Origin: Gemmatimonadaceae bacterium
GTDB taxonomy: Bacteria > Gemmatimonadota > Gemmatimonadetes > Gemmatimonadales > Gemmatimonadaceae
Length of the DNA stretch: 64,000 nucleotides
Reading direction: 5' to 3'
NCBI GenBank assembly: GCA_025358925.1
Contig: JANYHT010000050.1
Location: 267,682 to 331,681 of the forward strand
The notes beneath the pieces are model-generated. The model was not told the DNA's origin, ran no database searches, and saw only the letters and a program-made list of their open reading frames with translations. Positions 42,915 to 51,052 of the stretch are shown here, one piece after another. Numbering within the stretch: the stretch's first letter is position 1; the number at the start of each line of letters is the position of its first letter. The position numbers and the translations under genes were made by a program.

Positions 42915-43733
42915 ATGAATAAGCGGCAAACGCGCGCGTTTTTCTATGCCGGAACCGGGGTTTGTGCCCTCGTGTTCCTCGGAATGACGTGGGATACGCA
43001 TCGGCAAATACCGAAACTGACAAACGAATCGAAGCTTACCTCTGAGGTAATTCAGGGAAAACGTGTCTGGCACAAAAACGATTGTATCAACTGCCACACA
43101 CTGTTGGGGGAGGGTGCGTACTTCGCGCCCGATCTCACCAAGATCACGCAGCAGCGCGGAGCGCCGTACATCAAGGCATTTCTGAAGGACCCGTCGAAGT
43201 TCTATTCCGAGGAACGTGATCGCCGCCTGATGCCGACGCTCAATCTCTCGGACAAGGAGATCGATGATGTCATCGCCTTTCTCGAGTGGGTTGGGCACAT
43301 CGATACGCAGGGATGGCCACCGCGTCCCATCCTCGTCTCGGGGTCCGCAATTCCCGGTACCGGGATCATGGGCGCGGTCGCCGGAGCGGCGCCGTCGAAC
43401 GAGCCAATCGCACTCGGCCAAGCGTTGTACCGTGCGTCGCCCCCGGGTTGTTTCGCGTGCCACTCCGTTTCGCCGGGAGTGAACCTTGTGGGACCGTCGC
43501 TCGCTGACATTGCGGCAACGGCTCGTCGGCGCATTGCATCTCCGGCTTACCACGGTGCGTCCAAGGACGCAGCTGCATACATCCGCGAATCCATCCTGAA
43601 CCCGAACGCCTTTGTGGTTGTCGGCCCGACTTTCTCGAGCGGTGGGCTTTCCCTCATGCCCGCAGGATTCGACGCGTCGCTCACTCCGCGCCAGATCGAC
43701 GACCTCGTCGCCTACCTCATGACGCTTAAATAG
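42915..43733 (+). CDS. norC: nitric oxide reductase cytochrome c subunit with an extra C-terminal cytochrome c domain
   Basis: N-terminal anchor, ..GKRVWHKNDCINCHTLLGEGAYFAPDLTKI.. (canonical NorC), then second domain ..GQALYRASPPGCFACHSVSPGVNLVGPSL..LMPAGFDASLTPRQIDDLVAYLMTLK. Confidence 0.93.
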   Translation: MNKRQTRAFFYAGTGVCALVFLGMTWDTHRQIPKLTNESKLTSEVIQGKRVWHKNDCINCHTLLGEGAYFAPDLTKITQQRGAPYIKAFLKDPSKFYSEERDRRLMPTLNLSDKEIDDVIAFLEWVGHIDTQGWPPRPILVSGSAIPGTGIMGAVAGAAPSNEPIALGQALYRASPPGCFACHSVSPGVNLVGPSLADIAATARRRIASPAYHGASKDAAAYIRESILNPNAFVVVGPTFSSGGLSLMPAGFDASLTPRQIDDLVAYLMTLK

Positions 43734-43744
43734 GAGCATTGCAC

Positions 43745-45112
43745 ATGCGCTATAAGTCGCAGCGGGTAGCCTACGCGTACTGGGTTGTTGCGCTGCTCCT
43801 GTACGGACTCCAGATGGTGTTCGGACTCCTGGCTGTCGCGAAATACCTCGGTCCCGATCCACTGCTTCACTACCTCCCGTTCGACCGGGTCAAAGAAGTT
43901 CACACCAACGTCCTGCTCGTTTGGGTGTTGACCGGATTCATGGGAGGCGCGTACTGGCTCGTTCCCGAGGAGTCGCGCACAGAGCTGTATTCGCCGCGGC
44001 TCGCGTACGCGGCGCTCGCGCTGTGGACGACCGCGGGGGTCACGGCGGTGGTCGGCTACCTGTTCGGCTGGACGGAGGGCAACAAGCTCCTCGAACAACC
44101 GTATCCGGTGAAGATCGCGATCGTGATCGTCATGCTCATGTTCCTGTACAATTTGGGCATGACCATCTGGCGCGCAAAACGCCTGACCACCACTGAAGGC
44201 GTGTTGGTCGCAGGGCTCGCGCTCACAGCGATTCTTTACCTGCCCGCCCTGCTGGTCTTCGACAATTATACGCTCAGCATCTTCTACCGCTGGTGGACGG
44301 TGCACCTCTGGGTTGAAGGCGTGTGGGAGATGATTCAGGCAGGACTGCTCGCATACCTGCTCATTCGCCTTTCCGGGGCCGATCGCGAGGTGATGGAGAA
44401 GTGGCTGTACGTCATTGTCGGGCTCACATTCATCTCGGGCCTGATTGGCATGGCGCACCACTACTACTGGATCGGCGTTCCAGGATACTGGCTTCCCATT
44501 GGCGGATTCTTCAGCGCGCTCGAACCCTTGGTGTTCCTCGGCATGGCGATTTACGCGTACTCGGCAATGCGGCGTTCGGGGCTCGCGCATCCAAACAAGT
44601 TGGCCATTCACTGGACCATCGGCAGCGCAATATTCTCAGCGCTCGGTGCAGGCATTCTGGGCCTCGCGCACACGTGGCCGTCGGTGAACAAGTGGACGCA
44701 TGGAACGATGATCACGCCGATGCACGGGCACATGGCGTTCTTCGGTGCGTACGTCATGATCGTGCTCGCAATTATCAGCTACGCAATACCCGAGTACTAC
44801 GGACATTCGGACGAGAAGCGTGAAAGCAGCGTTGGGCTTTGGTCATTCTGGTTGCAGATAAGCGGCATGTTCGGAATGACGATGGCGTTTGCGGCAGCGG
44901 GCGTGACGCAGACCTACCTCGAGCGAATTCTCGGTATGGGTTATCTCGACACCCAACGCAAGATGCAAGTGCACTATGTCATGCTGACGGCGGCAGGCAT
45001 CGTCTTTGTCATCGGCGTCGCGCTGTTTCTCTACGACTTCTTCATTCTGGCGCCGCGGTATGCGCGTAAGTCGTCAGCATGGACCGCTGAGGCGGACTTG
45101 GCGGAGGCGTGA
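43745..45112 (+). CDS. norB: nitric oxide reductase large subunit
   Basis: ..HTNVLLVWVLTGFMGGAYWLVPEES..RWWTVHLWVEGVWEMIQAGLLAYLLI..GMAHHYYWIG..TPMHGHMAFFGAYVMIVLAIISYAIPEYYG; start ATG 43745 (or 43739). Confidence 0.95.
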   Translation: MRYKSQRVAYAYWVVALLLYGLQMVFGLLAVAKYLGPDPLLHYLPFDRVKEVHTNVLLVWVLTGFMGGAYWLVPEESRTELYSPRLAYAALALWTTAGVTAVVGYLFGWTEGNKLLEQPYPVKIAIVIVMLMFLYNLGMTIWRAKRLTTTEGVLVAGLALTAILYLPALLVFDNYTLSIFYRWWTVHLWVEGVWEMIQAGLLAYLLIRLSGADREVMEKWLYVIVGLTFISGLIGMAHHYYWIGVPGYWLPIGGFFSALEPLVFLGMAIYAYSAMRRSGLAHPNKLAIHWTIGSAIFSALGAGILGLAHTWPSVNKWTHGTMITPMHGHMAFFGAYVMIVLAIISYAIPEYYGHSDEKRESSVGLWSFWLQISGMFGMTMAFAAAGVTQTYLERILGMGYLDTQRKMQVHYVMLTAAGIVFVIGVALFLYDFFILAPRYARKSSAWTAEADLAEA

Positions 45113-45999
45113 TGCGCGGTGCTGCAGTTCCGAACGTCATGCTGGCTCACGATTCGCGCCAAATGCAGGACGCAGCTCTATTTCCCGCGACTGAAGCGGA
45201 GCTGATTGGTGGTCTGCGCTATCCGCTCGCCGAGCCGTATTATGTGTCGGTGGGTGAGGAAGTGGCGTTGTTCGAGGCTGCGCATCAAGACGGCACAGCC
45301 GTGATGTTGAAAGGGCCGACGGGGTGCGGTAAGACGCGCTTCGTCGAGTACATGGCTTGGCGCCTTGGCCGCCCGCTTGTCACGATTGCCTGCCATGACG
45401 ATTTGTCGGCGAGCGACCTTACGGGGCGGTATCTCATTCGCGGCGGCGAGACCGTGTGGCAGGACGGCGCACTCACGCTGGCCGCACGACATGGTGCGTT
45501 CTGCTACCTCGACGAGGTGGTCGAGTCGCGGCAGGATGTGGTCGTCGTCATTCATCCGCTCAGCGATCACCGCCGACTGCTGCCCATTGAGAAGCACGGA
45601 GAAATAGTCGATGCCGCGCCGGGATTTCAGCTTGTTGCGTCGTATAATCCCGGCTATCAGCATGCGCTCAAAGACCTTAAGCCAAGTACACGGCAGCGGT
45701 TCGTAATGATTGATTTCGACTTCCCGCCGACCGAGCTGGAGCGGGCGATCATCGTGCACGAAGGTGGAATAGATGCAAACACCGCCGGCCGCTTGGTGGA
45801 ACTTGCAACGCGCGTTCGGCGGCTCCGCGATCGCGGGTTGCCTGAAGTGCCGAGCACACGCGTGCTGATTGCGACTGCGCGGCTCATCGCGCGCGGCATT
45901 GCACCACAAACCGCGTGCAGAGCAGCGCTTGCCGGCCCGCTTACTGACGACCCGGACGTACTCGCCGCAGTGCACGATCTGGTGGCGGCAACGATTTAA
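45112..45999 (+). CDS. norQ: CbbQ/NirQ/NorQ family AAA+ ATPase
   Basis: ..MLKGPTGCGKTRFVEYMAWRLGRPLVTIACHDDLSASDLTGRYLIRGGETVWQDGALTLAARHGAFCYLDEVVE..; overlaps norB stop. Confidence 0.95.
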   Translation: MRGAAVPNVMLAHDSRQMQDAALFPATEAELIGGLRYPLAEPYYVSVGEEVALFEAAHQDGTAVMLKGPTGCGKTRFVEYMAWRLGRPLVTIACHDDLSASDLTGRYLIRGGETVWQDGALTLAARHGAFCYLDEVVESRQDVVVVIHPLSDHRRLLPIEKHGEIVDAAPGFQLVASYNPGYQHALKDLKPSTRQRFVMIDFDFPPTELERAIIVHEGGIDANTAGRLVELATRVRRLRDRGLPEVPSTRVLIATARLIARGIAPQTACRAALAGPLTDDPDVLAAVHDLVAATI

Positions 46000-46000
46000 A

Positions 46001-48004
46001 TTGGGAGAGCCAGAAGAAGTTCTCGTCGAGGCGGCGCATTATGCGACGGTCGCGGCGCGCGCACTTTGGGCCAGTCACCGTGGTGCTGATGATCGGCTGC
46101 GCCTGGCAGATGTGCATCGACGGCTCGAGCTTCTCGTGGGAGCGCTTTTTCCGGGAGCCCCGCCAATTGGCGTCGCGCCGCCGCCTCCGCCGCTTCCGCT
46201 GCTTGCTCGCCTAGCCTCGCCGTTGTCTTCCAGGGCACGGCCAACTACCGCGCTCGCATCAACCGACGGGCAACGGCTGCGCCTTCCCGCCGTCATGGAC
46301 GGACCGGTCGGAGCAGCAGCGATTACGCGCTATCGTTTGCTCGTGCTCGAGCAAGCGGCTCGAGCAGCACGCGGCACGCCCGCAGCGCTTCCCGCAGGTG
46401 ATCCGCTCGTTCGCGACCTTTTCCTCCTCGCCGAGTCAGCGGCGGTCGATCAGCTGTTGTGGCGCCTATTGCCAGGCATGCGCATCGACCTTGCTGCGGC
46501 TCGCGCGGATGCGCTGGCAACACGGGTACATAATGTCAGCGCGCGACTGAGTCCACAGGAAAAAGCGGTCGAACAACTCATAACGGCGCTCCTCTCGGCC
46601 GATTGTTCTTCACCGCCCTCGGACGTCCCGTCGTTCCGTACCCCAGCCGAGTCGAGCCGCTGGGCAACGGACATGTCGAAACGCATTCGGAAGGCCACCG
46701 GACGCTATCGTGGAGTTCCGCCCGTCGCGCTGTGGGGAACGGTCTCACTATCGCCCGATGCCGTTCCAATTGCTGCAACAAGGCGCGACGCCACCGACGC
46801 GAAGCGCCCTCCGCGTACGCACACGATGCCGCGGCGCCCGCGTGCTCGCGAGGAAATTGAGGACGAGGACGACGAACGCGTCGGTACATGGATTGCGCGC
46901 GCTGACGATGCACAGGAAAGTGTGGAAGATCCGATGGGGCTTCAGCGCCCCACCGACCGCTCGGAGGACGCCGATCCAGATGACCTCGGCGACTCACTGT
47001 CGGATTTGCGAGAGGCTCGGCTTGTGCGCACGCCCGAGGCACCGCGCGAAGTTCTTGCAAGCGACGAGCCGCTTCCGCGAGCGTCGGCACCGCATGAACG
47101 CGCGCGGCGCGATGCTGCCGTTGTCTATCCCGAGTGGGATTACCGCGAGCGGCGTTATCACGCTGCGGCTGCAGTGGTGCGCGAGGTGTCGGTGCCGAGC
47201 GGCGACTCCGTGTGGGCGCGCGATGCGCTCGAGCGACATGCGACGTTGGTGCGCCGTGTGCGACGCGACTTCGAGCGATTGCGGCCACGGCGCGAGATTC
47301 TGCGGCATCAGCTCGATGGCAGTGATCTCGACCTGGATGCGTTCGTCACGGCGACTGCAGATGCGCACGCGGGTGTGTCGCCGGATGCTCGGCTCTATCT
47401 CGCGGACCGTCGCATGCGTCGCGGCGCTGCAATCTTTCTGCTTGTCGATGTAAGCGCGTCAACCGATTCGTGGGTTGCGGGCTCGCGGCGCGTCATCGAT
47501 GTCGAGCGCGAGGGGCTGCTCATTGTGGGAGAGGCGCTCGCCGCGCTTGGCGACCCGCACGCAATATTCGCTTTTCGCGGAGAGGGCGCGGGGAATGTCG
47601 AGGTGCTGCCGGTGAAGCGCTTCACCGACCGCACCGGTGTTCAGGTGCGGAATCGCATTGCAGCACTTGAGCCCGACGGCTTCACGCGTGTGGGTGCAGC
47701 GGTACGTCACGCAACGGCGTTGCTCTCGCGTGAGCCGGCTACGCAGCGCGTGCTGTTGGTGCTGTCTGACGGGCGCCCCAACGATATTGACATATACGAA
47801 GGGCGCTACGGTCTTGAGGACACACGGCAGGCGTTCGCGGAGGCGCGGGTGCAGGGCGTTCACCCATTCTGCCTTACCGTTGACCGGGAAGCGCCGAGTT
47901 ATGCATCGCGCGTGTTCGGGGATGGCGGCTATGCACTACTGCGCCGTCCTGAGCGACTGCCTGAAGTACTGGTCAGTGTGCTGCAACGGCTGCTGCGCGG
48001 TTGA
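46001..48004 (+). CDS. norD: NorD-like VWA domain protein
   Basis: TTG start just after norQ: LGEPEEVLVEAAHYATVAARALWASHRG..; C-terminal VWA ..AIFLLVDVSASTDSWVAGSRRVIDVEREGLLIVGEALAALGDPHAIFAFRGEG..LVLSDGRPNDIDIYEGRYGLEDTRQAFAEAR.. Confidence 0.93.
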   Translation: MGEPEEVLVEAAHYATVAARALWASHRGADDRLRLADVHRRLELLVGALFPGAPPIGVAPPPPPLPLLARLASPLSSRARPTTALASTDGQRLRLPAVMDGPVGAAAITRYRLLVLEQAARAARGTPAALPAGDPLVRDLFLLAESAAVDQLLWRLLPGMRIDLAAARADALATRVHNVSARLSPQEKAVEQLITALLSADCSSPPSDVPSFRTPAESSRWATDMSKRIRKATGRYRGVPPVALWGTVSLSPDAVPIAATRRDATDAKRPPRTHTMPRRPRAREEIEDEDDERVGTWIARADDAQESVEDPMGLQRPTDRSEDADPDDLGDSLSDLREARLVRTPEAPREVLASDEPLPRASAPHERARRDAAVVYPEWDYRERRYHAAAAVVREVSVPSGDSVWARDALERHATLVRRVRRDFERLRPRREILRHQLDGSDLDLDAFVTATADAHAGVSPDARLYLADRRMRRGAAIFLLVDVSASTDSWVAGSRRVIDVEREGLLIVGEALAALGDPHAIFAFRGEGAGNVEVLPVKRFTDRTGVQVRNRIAALEPDGFTRVGAAVRHATALLSREPATQRVLLVLSDGRPNDIDIYEGRYGLEDTRQAFAEARVQGVHPFCLTVDREAPSYASRVFGDGGYALLRRPERLPEVLVSVLQRLLRG

Positions 48005-48226
48005 AGTGCGCAGCTTGTAGATCTTCTTTCTTTCGTCGTTGCTCACGTGGACGGAAATGATGACGTCTTCACCCGCCTTCTAAGGCACCGAACTCGCTAA
48101 CGCTCCGTACGTGGTATCGGCCTCGCGTGGGTTGCGAGAGTCGATGGGAACGCGCGACGTATCGCGGCGACCGTCATGCGATGGTGTGCGTAAACTCGCG
48201 TCTCTTGCGTTCGCTACGAAGCTGCG

Positions 48227-48317
48227 GCTCGGCCGTGCTATTGAGTTAACGCCAATCAGTTCAATCACCGGCAGCCGTACGGTGATCAATCGACGCCTAC
48301 GTTCGGAGCACGGCCGC
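48227..48317. repeat. right copy of the ~90-nt direct repeat flanking the nor cluster
   Basis: gctcggccgtgctattgagttaacgccaatcagttcaatcaccggcagccgtacggtgatcaatcgacgcctacgttcggagcacggccgc; same orientation as 42400-42488. Confidence 0.85.
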
Positions 48318-48514
48318 CTCAACCCCCACCTGCCGTTGCGTGGCGTGTAGCACATCGTCGAGCACTGCTCGAAGCGTGGTTGTAGTGCGCTCAATGATGG
48401 AGCGAACAAGTGTTGGTGAGCGAGCTGCACGCCGTTCTCCGTGTAAAGGAACGCGAAGCTTTTGGCGTGCGCGTTGGTGTTGCTGAGGCAGATGTTGGCG
48501 ATGGTCGCTCACGT

Positions 48515-48690
48515 CGCTCCGGCCAGCTACTTCTGCCACACCGCATCGAGGATTTGCTTGAACTGGTCCTCCTCTTTCAGCGCTCGGTACAGCATGGGCC
48601 GACTCATCGCCAACAGCGTCGAGCAACGATCCATGGTCACGTGGCCGGGCACGATCACCGCTAGGCGCGATACCCATGCCAAGCGATAAG
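48515..48690 (-). pseudogene. AraC family regulator fragment
   Basis: Minus strand reads ..MDRCSTLLAMSRPMLYRALKEEDQFKQILDAVWQK, matching ..MDRISTLLAMSRPTLYRALKAEEATFEQILDDAR of the intact AraC at 40416-41471; no full-length frame. Confidence 0.75.
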
Positions 48691-48857
48691 GTATCCGTTA
48701 AAAATGCTGAACGCTTCGCGAACAAGTGGCCATGTCGTGTTCAACGTCGCAAGCTTGTCTGACCACTTCCGCCAATTGACGCCCCACAATAACGTTGCGC
48801 AGCGGCTACGCTAAGCGTTTCTGCACAGGGGCATCGTTTATCACCCACGGAGAATTC

Positions 48858-49877
48858 ATGCTGCAGCGCGCTCGTGGTTTTCGCTACATCTGCGTGACAA
48901 CAGTCACTATGCTGCTGCTGTCATCGTGCGTCGATACAAAAAACATTACTGGTCCGGCAAACCAGCCGCGCGCCAGCGCCGTCAGCAACGCTAGTAGTAA
49001 TGGTGCAAACGGGAATTCGCCGGAATTAAATACACGGCATGAATTCCATACTCGAGATTTTTACGCGAAAACGGGCAATGCACGCCCAACCAACTCCGGC
49101 ATTTCTTATCACGGCGGAACGGTCATCGCGGGCACCGCAACAAAAGTTGTTGCAATTTATTGGGGCACCGGCACGATTTACGCGAACCAAGCAATTGGCT
49201 CCGGACTTGGAACCGCCGATCCAACACTTATTGGCTCATTTTTGCGCAGTTTAGGAGGTTCGCTGTATTTCAATATCAATACCACGTACTACAACGCGTC
49301 GAACGTGCGCGTGTTAAACCAGGTTGCGTACACAAGTTTTTGGACAACTGGATCTGACGTTGCCGGTCCATCGCTAAGTCCAACCGATGCGGATATGACC
49401 AATCTCATTCAGCAAGGTATAACACTGGGCAAAATTGCCTATGATGCCAATACGGTTTATGCAATCTTTACTGGTGCTGGCATTAATCTCGGCGGTGGAT
49501 TCGGTTCGCAATATTGTGCGTATCACACGCACGCCACGACGAGTAAGGGAATCGTGTACTACGCGGCCATGCCGCACAATCAAGATTTCGCCGCAGGATG
49601 CACGTCGCAATTCGGATCACCTAACGCGGACGTCGCGGCAAATTCCGAAGTGAACACGTTAGCGCATGAAATCGAAGAGACCACAACTGATCCGCTGGGC
49701 AACGCGTGGTTTGACAGTCGCGGCTATGAAAACGCCGACAAATGCGCTTGGACATGGGGTACAACGTTCTCCGCCAACGGCGGTGTAGCCAACATGACGC
49801 TGGCCGACGGTAAGTCGTACCTCATACAGCGCAATTGGGTGAACGCAGGCGCCGGTGGCTGCGCGCTTTCGTACTGA
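48858..49877 (+). CDS. secreted lipoprotein resembling EXORDIUM/PHI-1 family, with HEIEETTTDP motif
   Basis: Lipobox LLLSSCVD; ..GGTVIAGTATKVVAIYWGTG..CAYHTHATTSKGIVYYAAMPHNQDFAAGC..VNTLAHEIEETTTDPLGNAWFDSRGYENADKCAW.. Confidence 0.7.
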   Translation: MLQRARGFRYICVTTVTMLLLSSCVDTKNITGPANQPRASAVSNASSNGANGNSPELNTRHEFHTRDFYAKTGNARPTNSGISYHGGTVIAGTATKVVAIYWGTGTIYANQAIGSGLGTADPTLIGSFLRSLGGSLYFNINTTYYNASNVRVLNQVAYTSFWTTGSDVAGPSLSPTDADMTNLIQQGITLGKIAYDANTVYAIFTGAGINLGGGFGSQYCAYHTHATTSKGIVYYAAMPHNQDFAAGCTSQFGSPNADVAANSEVNTLAHEIEETTTDPLGNAWFDSRGYENADKCAWTWGTTFSANGGVANMTLADGKSYLIQRNWVNAGAGGCALSY

Positions 49878-49970
49878 GTGCAGTCACTGTACTTCTGACG
49901 CCGAAACATCACAGCAGATAGTTTCTGCGCCGATTTCGCCTTAAGGATTGTCCTGCCGTTAGCCCCAAAT

Positions 49971-50006
49971 TTGTGGACCATCGACATACGCGTCGATGGT
50001 CCACAA
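49971..50006. terminator. perfect hairpin, probable terminator or attenuator
   Basis: 15-bp perfect stem TTGTGGACCATCGAC-atacgc-GTCGATGGTCCACAA between 49877 and the 50126 ORF; no U-tract. Confidence 0.5.
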
Positions 50007-50125
50007 GTGTTTGCATACACGAGTCTGCTTGCGGACTGCAGCAGGCGTCCTAGAATATTGCTCTCCCGCGCGGCTCCTCGATTCTGTGTTGGGCGAGGAG
50101 TATTACCACTTGCAACGAGGATACA

Positions 50126-50914
50126 ATGCATCGTCAATTCGCACGTTTCGGAGCGATTTTAGGACTGTTATCGTTCGCCGCTTGCACGAATGAAGTCGCG
50201 AGTCCCGCCGCACCGGAATACGTCGGCCAACCTCGGCTCGTCACCGGTCCAGCGTCGTTCAGTTGGAAAGGTGTGCTCTGGAGCGTTTCCACAAATGCCG
50301 ACGCCAGCATCGACGGGAACGGGAATGCGGTCCTGCTGCGCACCGAAGCCGGCGATAACACACTGACCTCTGCTGGCGATCCTACCGTAAACGACAACGG
50401 CACACCGTGGATGCTGTTCTCGTATGAGGATGACGCCTTGTCTCAACAAGGGTTCGACCTGTTCATCAACTACAACTCGTCCGGCCCACGTCTGTCGGCA
50501 GGCTCACTGTTCTCGATTACGACCGGTATCGGCTTCGAGCGGTACAGTACGCTGCCCGCGATTGAGCAAGTCCTGTTTTGCGCTGGCTGCACCGTTCCTG
50601 GTCGAGTGGCGGGACGACACACCATTTATATCGGCAAGCGCGCCGATGGTACCACCGACATGAACTTCGACGGCGTGTGGTCCAGTGGCACGTTCCTTAA
50701 GGACAATGGTCAGACGCCGTTTGCATACGCCGAAACGATGCTGCGTCGGCGCGGAGGGGCGCTCGGGTCAACGGCCACCTACTACGACTTCCGCAAGGGA
50801 GGCAACCACCCCGCTGGCGGCAATAAAGACGCATGTAAGAACGGTGGATGGACCGCGTCGGGACTATTTACAAATCAAGGGCAGTGCATTCAGTATGCGA
50901 ACACCGGCAAGTAA
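50126..50914 (+). CDS. hypothetical secreted lipoprotein
   Basis: MHRQFARFGAILGLLSFAACTNEVASPAAPEYVG.. lipobox; jelly-roll-like body not assigned. Confidence 0.7.
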   Translation: MHRQFARFGAILGLLSFAACTNEVASPAAPEYVGQPRLVTGPASFSWKGVLWSVSTNADASIDGNGNAVLLRTEAGDNTLTSAGDPTVNDNGTPWMLFSYEDDALSQQGFDLFINYNSSGPRLSAGSLFSITTGIGFERYSTLPAIEQVLFCAGCTVPGRVAGRHTIYIGKRADGTTDMNFDGVWSSGTFLKDNGQTPFAYAETMLRRRGGALGSTATYYDFRKGGNHPAGGNKDACKNGGWTASGLFTNQGQCIQYANTGK

Positions 50915-50952
50915 CGCGTAGCGGAAGAAGCAAAACTCGCGAAAAAAGCAAA

Positions 50953-50993
50953 CGAATGTCTCGGACCAAACAACTCGTGGTCCGAGACATTCG
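50953..50993. terminator. bidirectional intrinsic terminator
   Basis: Perfect 16-bp stem CGAATGTCTCGGACCA-aacaactcg-TGGTCCGAGACATTCG between convergent genes. Confidence 0.75.
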
Positions 50994-51052
50994 CCGTTTC
51001 ACCCTCACGTAACGCGTGTTACTTAATGCGCACCGTCGAGATGTTCAGGTAG

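Noticed and set aside
42519-43862. 447-aa minus-strand ORF opposite norC/norB
   Set aside because: Arg-rich, no recognisable domains, fully antisense to a strongly supported gene; typical GC-driven shadow ORF.
43712-44611. 299-aa minus-strand ORF opposite norB
   Set aside because: Shadow ORF; composition (His/Glu/Arg-rich) reflects the complement of membrane-protein codons.
45178-45975. 265-aa minus-strand ORF opposite norQ
   Set aside because: Shadow ORF antisense to a clear AAA+ ATPase.
46578-47453. Overlapping ORFs on both strands inside norD (236 aa minus, 247 aa plus)
   Set aside because: Alternative-frame artefacts within norD, which has convincing VWA homology.
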